Below, piece after piece: positions 6,536 through 13,300 of a stretch of DNA of 15,824 nucleotides. Source of the stretch: an uncultured Bacillota bacterium (GTDB taxonomy: Bacteria > Bacillota > Clostridia > Oscillospirales > Oscillospiraceae); the NCBI GenBank assembly GCA_947383275.1, contig CANDCW010000062.1, positions 1 through 15,824 of the forward strand, in the 5' to 3' direction. The notes below the pieces were generated by a model that worked only from the letters and a program-made list of their open reading frames with translations, did no database searches and was not told where the DNA came from. How positions within the stretch are numbered: position 1 is the first letter of the stretch; every line of letters starts with the position of its first letter. Both the position numbers and the translations under genes were made by a program.

Positions 6536-7006
6536 ATGAACGACAGGGAATTGGCGGCGAAGGTACGCTCCGCCGTATATCTCCAGTGCCGGAACCGGGG
6601 CTTTGCCGCCCCAGTGGACGTGCTGATGGATGTGGGGTATCTGTCCAAGCAAGACTATGAGAATTGGCGGTATGGGCGGGTGGATTACCTGGAGCGCGTC
6701 TGCAAGGCCAACCTGTCCAAGCTGTCCCTGGTCATGCGGGAGATGCGCTCCTACGCCGCGAAGGCAGGATTGAAGCCGTCCTTCTGCTATTACAAGCGGT
6801 GGGAGACCAAAAAGAAGAACGGCCAGGGCCGAAAGCCTGTAATCCCCCTGCGGTTCAGCAAGAGCGGCGACCCTGAGATCGAGCGGCGGTACGCCACCCA
6901 TTTCGTGGACGGGAAACGGACCGCCCAGCTTAAATCGGAGCGGGCCGCAAAGCTGGCAAGTCAGGCGGACTCCCCCTCGGGGGAGGATGAGGCGTCAAAT
7001 TCATAG
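6536..7006 (+). CDS. Conserved hypothetical protein, antisense within conjugation operon
   Basis: This 156-residue soluble basic protein is the only plus-strand gene recognised. It resembles a conserved hypothetical family of Firmicutes mobile elements with the pattern PVDVLMDVGYLSKQDYENWR, GRVDYLERVCKANLSKLS, AGLKPSFCYYKRW, PVIPLRFSKSGDPEIERRYA. The Lys/Arg content and helical first half would suit a nucleic-acid-binding or regulatory protein, but no known domain is assigned. A perfect TATAAT 30 bases upstream supports real expression. The start chosen is ATG at 6536, with GAGAG eight bases upstream; GTG 6521 and ATG 6530 are in-frame alternatives. Its last 46 bases overlap the 3' end of virD4 on the other strand, and its acidic Ser-rich tail is encoded there. 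Confidence 0.82.
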   Translation: MNDRELAAKVRSAVYLQCRNRGFAAPVDVLMDVGYLSKQDYENWRYGRVDYLERVCKANLSKLSLVMREMRSYAAKAGLKPSFCYYKRWETKKKNGQGRKPVIPLRFSKSGDPEIERRYATHFVDGKRTAQLKSERAAKLASQADSPSGEDEASNS

Positions 7007-8739
7007 GGCTCAAAGGCATCCTGGGGCCGGACGGTGAACCTCCGGCTGAGAAATTTCTTCACGTCAAACCTGTTTTTCTTGTCGTAGTCGGACAGATATT
7101 TGTACTGCGGGTGCTTGGTGATATCAAATTTATCACTGAAAAAAGGCCGGACACCCTGGACCTGCAAAATGCACTTGCCGCCGTCCATAACCGCCAGCTC
7201 ATCCACATCCATCAGGGCCTTGCCCAGCTTTTGATAGTTCAGCGAGTGAGAGGTTTCCCGGCCCCGGCTCTCGCCGGTGTTGAAGGTATCAATGGTCTCT
7301 CGGCCCAGAGTTTCGGACAGCTCTTTGAGGGTACTGCGCTCCTTCCCGCCCAGGAACAGGACGCAGGAGCAGTTGCCGATGATGGTTTCCGCATGGTCCT
7401 TATAAACGGCCTTCAACTGGCTCTGGGTCTGCACCACGATATGGGCGGAGATCTCGCGGGAGCGGATCACGCTGATGAGGTGCTGGAAGTTGGGGATCTT
7501 CTGGTTGGCGAACTCATCCAGCAGGCAGGTGACGTGTGTTTTCAGCGCCCCGCCATTCTCCAGCGCCCTGTCGCACAGCACGTTGAACATCTGGGTATAC
7601 ACCATGGCCGAGATGAAATTGAACGTCATGTCCGTATCGGACACCACGCAGAACAGGGCCGTCTTGCGGTCCCCGATCTTGTCCAGCTCCAATTCATCCC
7701 CCTCCATCAGCTCCCGCACCTCTTTGATGTCGAAGGGGGCCATACGTGCGCCGCAACTTATCAGGATAGATTTTGCGGTTTTTCCCGCCGCCATCTTATA
7801 TTTTCGGTACTGACGGACGGCAAAGTGGTCCGGCTCCCTCTGCTCGAGTTGGTCAAACATGAGGTCCACGGCGTTCTTAAAGTTTTCGTCCTCCTCTCGA
7901 ACCTCGGAGGCGTTGAGCATATCCAGCAGGGTGGTCATGTTCATCTCCTCCTCCGGGGCCTCGTACCAGATATAGGCGATGAGGGCTTGATAGTACAGGG
8001 CCTCGGCTTTGGCCCAGAAGTCCTCACCGCCCTTGCTGTCCTCGCCCTTGGTGTTTTCCATAATGGTGTTGACCAGCTTCAAAATGTCGTTTTCGCAGTA
8101 GATATACTTGAAGGGGTTATACCGCATGGACTGCTTGAAGTCGATGGTGTTGAGAATCTTGATTTCATACCCGCCGCGCTGTAGCATTCTGCCACATTCT
8201 TCCAAAACTGTGCCTTTCGGGTCCGTGACAATATAGCTGGCATTCATCTGCATCAAATTCGGTTTGATGTGAAATCGTGTCTTACCAGAGCCGGAACCGC
8301 CAATAATGAGCACATTTTTATTGATATTGTACTTGGGATTCTTGTTTCTGCCCACCATGATGCGCTCGGTCTGAGTGAGCAGAATGTTCTGGTCAAACTT
8401 GGGGTCAATGAACGGGGCTATGTCTTTGGCTCCGCCCCAGCGGGCGCTGCCGTATTCCACACCTCGGCGGTACTTCTTGGCGTCCTGTGCCTTGAAGTAC
8501 ACCGCCACTCGGACGGCCACAGCCCCGATCAGGCCAACGAACAGGTCCTGGGGGTGAAGGCTGGGCAGAGGATTTCGGGTGATGAGCTGGCCCAGGCCGG
8601 ACACCATGCCCATGGCTTTCTCCACCACGTCCGCCCCCGCCGCCAACCGCCAGCCCTCGCCCACCCGGTCAAAAAACCAGAATAGGAACACATAAGGGAA
8701 GTTCTGGAGCAGCAGTCTTTTGATATCCAGTTGCTTCAC
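6961..8739 (-). CDS. virD4: VirD4/TraG-type coupling protein
   Basis: This 592-residue ATPase links the relaxosome to the secretion channel. Two predicted N-terminal membrane segments lie at about residues 8-24 and 65-82. Then come GVEYGSARWG (93-102), Walker A GGSGSGKT (147-154), SYIVTDPKGTVLEE (168-181) and Walker B CLLDEFANQ (405-413), and the conserved SREISAHIVVQTQSQLKAVY segment follows. Length and domain order fit the Gram-positive VirD4/PcfC family. The GTG start at 8739 overlaps the PcfB stop by four bases (GTGA), with GGAG close upstream, so the coupling protein and PcfB are co-translated. The C-terminus (Ser/Glu-rich, SSSPEGESA) overlaps the 3' end of the convergent plus-strand gene. 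Confidence 0.96.
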   Translation of the reverse strand: MKQLDIKRLLLQNFPYVFLFWFFDRVGEGWRLAAGADVVEKAMGMVSGLGQLITRNPLPSLHPQDLFVGLIGAVAVRVAVYFKAQDAKKYRRGVEYGSARWGGAKDIAPFIDPKFDQNILLTQTERIMVGRNKNPKYNINKNVLIIGGSGSGKTRFHIKPNLMQMNASYIVTDPKGTVLEECGRMLQRGGYEIKILNTIDFKQSMRYNPFKYIYCENDILKLVNTIMENTKGEDSKGGEDFWAKAEALYYQALIAYIWYEAPEEEMNMTTLLDMLNASEVREEDENFKNAVDLMFDQLEQREPDHFAVRQYRKYKMAAGKTAKSILISCGARMAPFDIKEVRELMEGDELELDKIGDRKTALFCVVSDTDMTFNFISAMVYTQMFNVLCDRALENGGALKTHVTCLLDEFANQKIPNFQHLISVIRSREISAHIVVQTQSQLKAVYKDHAETIIGNCSCVLFLGGKERSTLKELSETLGRETIDTFNTGESRGRETSHSLNYQKLGKALMDVDELAVMDGGKCILQVQGVRPFFSDKFDITKHPQYKYLSDYDKKNRFDVKKFLSRRFTVRPQDAFEPYEFDASSSPEGESA

Positions 8740-9215
8740 CGCTCCATCTCCCCCTTCTCCCGGTTCTTCGCCCGGTCCTGGTCCATCTGCTTTGCTACCT
8801 CCTTGAAGTGGCTGAGGCGGGCCAGCAGGGAGGGCTTCTTAGGGGTACTTCGGTGCATGGTCTTGGCGGTGTACTCGGCAAAGGCGGCGTTGAGGGCGTC
8901 CGCGTCCCGGCTTTTGAAAAATACCAGATATTTTCCCTCGGCAGGGTCCTTTTTCAGCGCGAAATCAACGCCGTATTTTCGGGCCACCCGCTCAAAGGAC
9001 TTGATGTTTTTATCGGTGATTTCAATGTTCTGCACCCCCGCGCCCTGCTCCACGAGCTGTTTCACCGTCTGCTTCCCGTGATGGGCCTGGGGGTGCCGGG
9101 ACTGCTCCAGATAGCGGCGCATGGCCGCTCTCAGCAGGTCGGCGGTGAGCCTGCCGCCCGTTTTGCCTATGTTAATGACGAATGCCACGGATTTATCCCG
9201 CACTTCGTCTTGCAA
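8736..9215 (-). CDS. pcfB: PcfB-family (DUF3801) conjugation accessory protein
   Basis: This 159-residue protein matches the PcfB/DUF3801 family. In the enterococcal pCF10 system PcfB helps bring the relaxosome to the coupling protein PcfC. Recognisable parts are GKTGGRLTADLLRAAMRRYL (17-36), HHGKQTVKQLVEQG (45-58), NIEITDKNIKSFERVARKYG (63-82) and YLVFFKSRDADALNAAF (96-112). A basic tail starting KKPSLLARLSHFKE (126-139) follows and resembles the KPSIK tails of neighbours. The start is TTG at 9215, with AGGAGAGG about six bases upstream. It directly precedes and overlaps virD4, the expected gene pair. Confidence 0.93.
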   Translation of the reverse strand: MQDEVRDKSVAFVINIGKTGGRLTADLLRAAMRRYLEQSRHPQAHHGKQTVKQLVEQGAGVQNIEITDKNIKSFERVARKYGVDFALKKDPAEGKYLVFFKSRDADALNAAFAEYTAKTMHRSTPKKPSLLARLSHFKEVAKQMDQDRAKNREKGEMER

Positions 9216-9251
9216 AGTGATCCTCTCCTTTCTAAATTGAGCTGGGAGGGG

Positions 9252-10271
9252 TCACCGGGCCTCGCCGCCTTTGGCTTTCCCCTCCGGGGGTGGACACTGG
9301 CCGACCTCCCGCGCCGCGTCCCGCAGTTTTTTCCGAATGGATTTTTGGGGCACGATTGACATACCCTCCGGCTGTCGCGGGATGATACATCCTTTGCACA
9401 CAGACATCTCCAAATCGTGTGGATTGTCAATATCCACGTACTCCGCCAGTTCAAAGTGGCCGCTGCCAGCTTCCATGTAGTAGCGCGGCGCTGTATAGGT
9501 CTGGTCGATCTTCCATAGGTCGGACTGCCAGCGGCCCGGAGCATCGGGACAGGGCCGTATCACCACCCCGCTTTGGAGAATTTCGCCGCCGTGGGGGAAC
9601 AGGGTGGGGTAGAAAGTAAAGCGCGGATAGCCCTTCATGGGGTCCTCGCAGTTGGCAAAGCTGAATTGGAACGTGGGACATTTTTCGGTTCCCACTTCAA
9701 TCCCTTCCATCCGTTCCAAACCACTCCACTCCAGGTTTACCGCCTCAATACCGGCACAGGCAGCGGCAATATCCCGGCTGGAGAAATCATGAGCGGCCAT
9801 CCTACCGGCGATCTGCTCAGTGTCCCGGACGCCGCCCATGAAATATGCGTGAGTCAAGATCAAATTCCGCTCCGCCTGGGTAAAAACAGGGCCGTTCTGC
9901 TCATAGTCTTTCAGAAGCCTGACGGCGGGGGTGATGTCATGTCCCAGCCCCTCAGAGTAGCCGGGAGCTGTGCGCAGGACGATCTCCTTCTCCGTTTCAA
10001 TGGCAACTATGGGATCAACATAGCCATACAAACCCTCAAAACAGCGGCTTTTCAGATGTTCCGCAAGATGTCTCAGCTCCCTGAGTTCCCTCTCGCCATC
10101 CCCGGCCCCGATGGTGTCCGCGAACCGGCAAAGGAGCAGCCACTCGTTTGGACGCGGTTCGATCATGCGGGTGTAGTCGGTGAGCATGAACTGCGCCTGA
10201 CCAACAGGGGACGCGATGCGCACAGACCTGTTCTGCCGGATATCCCAATAGCTGCTATGGGACGGGTACAT
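9252..10271 (-). CDS. Hypothetical soluble ICE protein with KSIRKKL tail
   Basis: This 339-residue protein is not recognised. It lacks a signal peptide and membrane helices and looks like a cytoplasmic globular protein with several Trp/Tyr-rich segments. An internal predicted helical region (about residues 147-195, with AERNLILTHAYFMGGVRD and FSSRDIAAACAGIEAV) resembles a small alpha-helical domain. The second half contains Pro- and Tyr-rich beta-like stretches. The C-terminus QKSIRKKLRDAAREVG...GGEAR resembles the SpoVG-family tail (QALQDAAREAA). The chosen start is ATG 10271 with AGGAGG upstream. A longer reading frame from 10331 would run through a perfect hairpin and encode an Arg/Ala-rich leader, which is unlikely. 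It lies between the adhesin and pcfB and is probably co-transcribed with both. Confidence 0.8.
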   Translation of the reverse strand: MYPSHSSYWDIRQNRSVRIASPVGQAQFMLTDYTRMIEPRPNEWLLLCRFADTIGAGDGERELRELRHLAEHLKSRCFEGLYGYVDPIVAIETEKEIVLRTAPGYSEGLGHDITPAVRLLKDYEQNGPVFTQAERNLILTHAYFMGGVRDTEQIAGRMAAHDFSSRDIAAACAGIEAVNLEWSGLERMEGIEVGTEKCPTFQFSFANCEDPMKGYPRFTFYPTLFPHGGEILQSGVVIRPCPDAPGRWQSDLWKIDQTYTAPRYYMEAGSGHFELAEYVDIDNPHDLEMSVCKGCIIPRQPEGMSIVPQKSIRKKLRDAAREVGQCPPPEGKAKGGEAR

Positions 10272-10296
10272 TTTTGTGCAGCCCTCCTTTTCACGG

Positions 10297-10327
10297 GCCG
10301 CGCCGCCCAGAGTGCGGGCGGCGCGGC
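10297..10327 (-). other. GC-rich intergenic stem-loop between adhesin and 9252 gene
   Basis: A perfect 12-bp GC-only inverted repeat (10297-10308 with 10316-10327) has a seven-base loop and lies 13 bases after the adhesin stop. There is no following T-run on either strand, so it is not a standard intrinsic terminator. The ribosome site AGGAGG of the next gene begins within about ten bases of the stem. It may protect the adhesin mRNA 3' end, slow ribosomes or reduce read-through. Confidence 0.75.
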
Positions 10328-10340
10328 GCAAAGATTGATG

Positions 10341-13300
10341 TTAATAGCCGGTCTTAGGCAGAGAGGGCACGACGGGCTTGCCGTACACGTTCGTCACCCA
10401 CCGGGACACGGCCTGGACCCAAATGCCGCCGTACACGCCGCCCACATCGGCAACGTTCACAAAGGAAGTGGACGCGATGCTTTTGACGGCGGTACAGTAC
10501 AGCATGGGCTTCTCCACCTGGGCGAAGCCAGCCGGGGCCTGACCGAACACAAACATGATCTCGGTCACGCGCTCGTTGGAGGCCAGCCCCAGCGCCGTGG
10601 CGGACGCCGCCAGGGTGTAGTTCTTACTGGTAGACAGATTATCCGCCAGCGTCCGGGGTTCGCCGCCGTTGACGCGGTAGGTGATCTTATAGGTGCCGGG
10701 GAAATTGTAGGTGCCCGTCACCACGGTGTCCAGCCGGACCTCGGCGGGCAGGGTGTCCCTCCAATAGAAGCTGTCCAGCCGAACGTTGGAGCTGTTGGCG
10801 ATGTCGGAGAACACATAGCGCACGGGCTGGCCCGCCATGATCTGCTTGGGGCCGGTCTTGGTGATGGACACGCCGGTGGTCAGGGCCTTGTTGGTCACTT
10901 CAAAGCGGACGATCTCGCCGGGATGCTCCAGGTAGGCCGTCAGCTCCTGGTCGCTGACCCCGTAATTGGCCGGGGCCTTTACCTCTTTAATGGTATAGCG
11001 CGAGAGCGGCAGGGGCTTGGAGGTGGCTACGCCCCGGCTGTCGGAGCGGATGGTGTCCACCAGATTGCCAGCCTTGTCCCGAATTTCAAATACAGCGCCC
11101 TCCAGCAGCGTGCCAGCGGGCAGGCCGTTGGTGGAGTTGTAGTCGGCGGATTTCTTGGTGATCTGGATTTGGGCGGTGATGGGGGTGTTCTTCCACTCGA
11201 TCAGGGTAGTCTCGCCCGCCTTGACGTACACCGTTTTCATCTGGGTGTCGGGGATGTATCCCTCATTTTCCAGCTCCCGCAGATAATAGCGCCCACCATC
11301 CGTCAGGCCCTCGATGTAGACATAGCCGGAATTGTCGCTGGTGTACTGCCCAATGGGGGTGTTGGTGCTGTCGTAGAGCAGGAAGGTGACGCCGTAGATC
11401 CCCTTGCCGGTCACGCTGTCGGTCTTGTGAATCAAAATCCCACTGAAAGGCTTGTTTTTCACCGTCAACGTGGTGGTTTTGCCATCCTGCACCGTGAAAT
11501 CGTGGCGGGTGGCGTCCAGCTTAAAGCCCTGCGCCGCCTCAGTCTCAACGGCATAGTAGTTCCCAGCGTCCAGGCTGACGTGGACGCGGCCATTCTCGCC
11601 GGTGGTGACGGTCTCGACAAGAGCGCCGTCCATCTTCCTGATCTCAAAGGTGGTGCCGGGGATGCGCTGAGTGGGGTCGCTCTCGGACACCTTGATCAGC
11701 TCCAGCCCGCCCTCGCTCTTGTTGAAGAAGGTCAGCGTCTGCGCGGTGCCGCTCTTGATGAGGATGGACTGAGGCGTGGTGTCCAGCACATACCCGGCCA
11801 CAGTCTTGGTCTCTTTGGCGGTGATGGTGGTGCTGGGGACCAGATCGGTGAGCACAATGCGGCCATTGCGGTCCGTGACATACTCGCCGTTGTTCGGCCC
11901 CACCACCTGCCCGGAGCTGTCGGTGACGAGGAAAGTCACGCCCTGGATGGGGTCGGTGGTGCCGTCCACATACTTCTGAATGGTCAAAGTCTGCTTGGGC
12001 GCGTTGTAAAACGTGAGGGTCTGCGTGTCCTGGGGGTTGACCTTCACCGTCTGGGTCTGGGTGGCCGGGTCGATGGTGTAGCCGTCGATGGTCCGGGTTT
12101 CCCTGACCACGATAGTGCCGGTGACGCCGGAAATGTGGATTTCTCCATGGGCGTCGGTGGTATACAGGCCATTGGAGGACAGGTGCCCGTCGGCATTGTC
12201 CACGTAGCCGCCGCCCGCGTAGGTCAGCTCAAATTCCACCCCGGCCAGAGGCTTGCCAGTGGCCTTGTCCAGCTTGCGGATGATAAGCTCGCCAGCCCGC
12301 TTATTCCAGAAGGTGAGGGAGGGAACGCCTTCACCAGCTTTGATCTTCACGCTCTTAGGGGTGCCGTCGAGGACAAATCCATCAACGGTCTTGACCTCCT
12401 GGGCGGTGATGGTGGTGCCGGGTTCCAGTCCCTCAATGATGATCTCGCCCTTGGAATCGGTATAGAACGTGCCGTCGCTGGGGCCGACAGGAGTACCGCT
12501 CCCATCCACCACCTTGAAGCAAACGCCAGCCAACGGCTCATTGGCGGTGCCCTCGATGTACTTATGAATGGTCAGGGTCTGCTTCGGCTCATTTTCAAAG
12601 GTGAGGTCGTTGCCATTGCCGGTATTGCCGCCCGGATTAGTCGTAGTGCTACCGCCAGGGTTGGTGGGCACATTGCCGGAACTGCCGGTGCCGCTGTTGG
12701 TGACGGTATTGCTGCCGTTGCGCACGATGATGGTCTGGGGTGTGCTGTTAAGGACGTAGCCAGAGGGTACGCGGGTTTCTACCACGACCACAGTGCTATT
12801 GGGCACGAGGCCGGTGACAGTGGCGGTGCCGTCCTTCCCGGTGGTGCAGGTCGCCAGCACGTTCCCATTGCCGTCCTTTACCGCAAAAGAGGTATTGGGC
12901 ACGGGTTTACCCGTCACAGAATCCAGCTTGGTGATGGTAAGAGAGCAAAGAGGCTCGTTGAGGAAGGTGAGCGTCTGGGTGTCCAGCGGGTTCACGGTGA
13001 CGGTCTGGGTCTGGGTGGCTGCGTCGATGATATAGCCGGGGGCCGCTTTGACCTCCTTTGCTACCACGATGCCGGTGATGCCGGAAATGCGGATTTCCCC
13101 CTTATCATCGGTGATGTAGAGGCCGTTGCTGGACAGGTGGCCGTTGTCATTGTCCACGTAGCCGCCGTTGGCATAGGTCAACTGGAACTGAGCGCCGGAG
13201 ATCATCTCGCCGGAAACCTTGTCCTTCTTTTGAATGACGAGGGTGCCCGCTTTTTTGTTCCAGAATGTCAACTGCTGCACCTGACCGCCCACGATCTTGA

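Noticed and set aside
6368..6901. A 177-codon minus-strand frame opposite the 6536-7006 gene
   Set aside because: The plus-strand frame has a perfect -10 box and a familiar conserved pattern. The minus frame has no ribosome site and starts within the plus gene.
6970..6985. A 6-bp GC stem at the convergent ends of virD4 and the plus-strand gene as a bidirectional terminator
   Set aside because: The stem is short, lies inside both coding regions and has no T-run on either side.
10272..10331. A longer start for the 9252 gene at 10331
   Set aside because: The extra 20 codons are the hairpin and the Shine-Dalgarno itself; ATG 10271 has AGGAGG upstream.
10261..10346. A frame-shifted continuation of the adhesin giving a short hydrophobic stretch then Lys/Arg (INLCAAPPALWAARPVKRR)
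   Set aside because: It looks faintly like a sorting signal, but the stretch is short, contains two prolines and is encoded by the GC hairpin, so chance is more likely.
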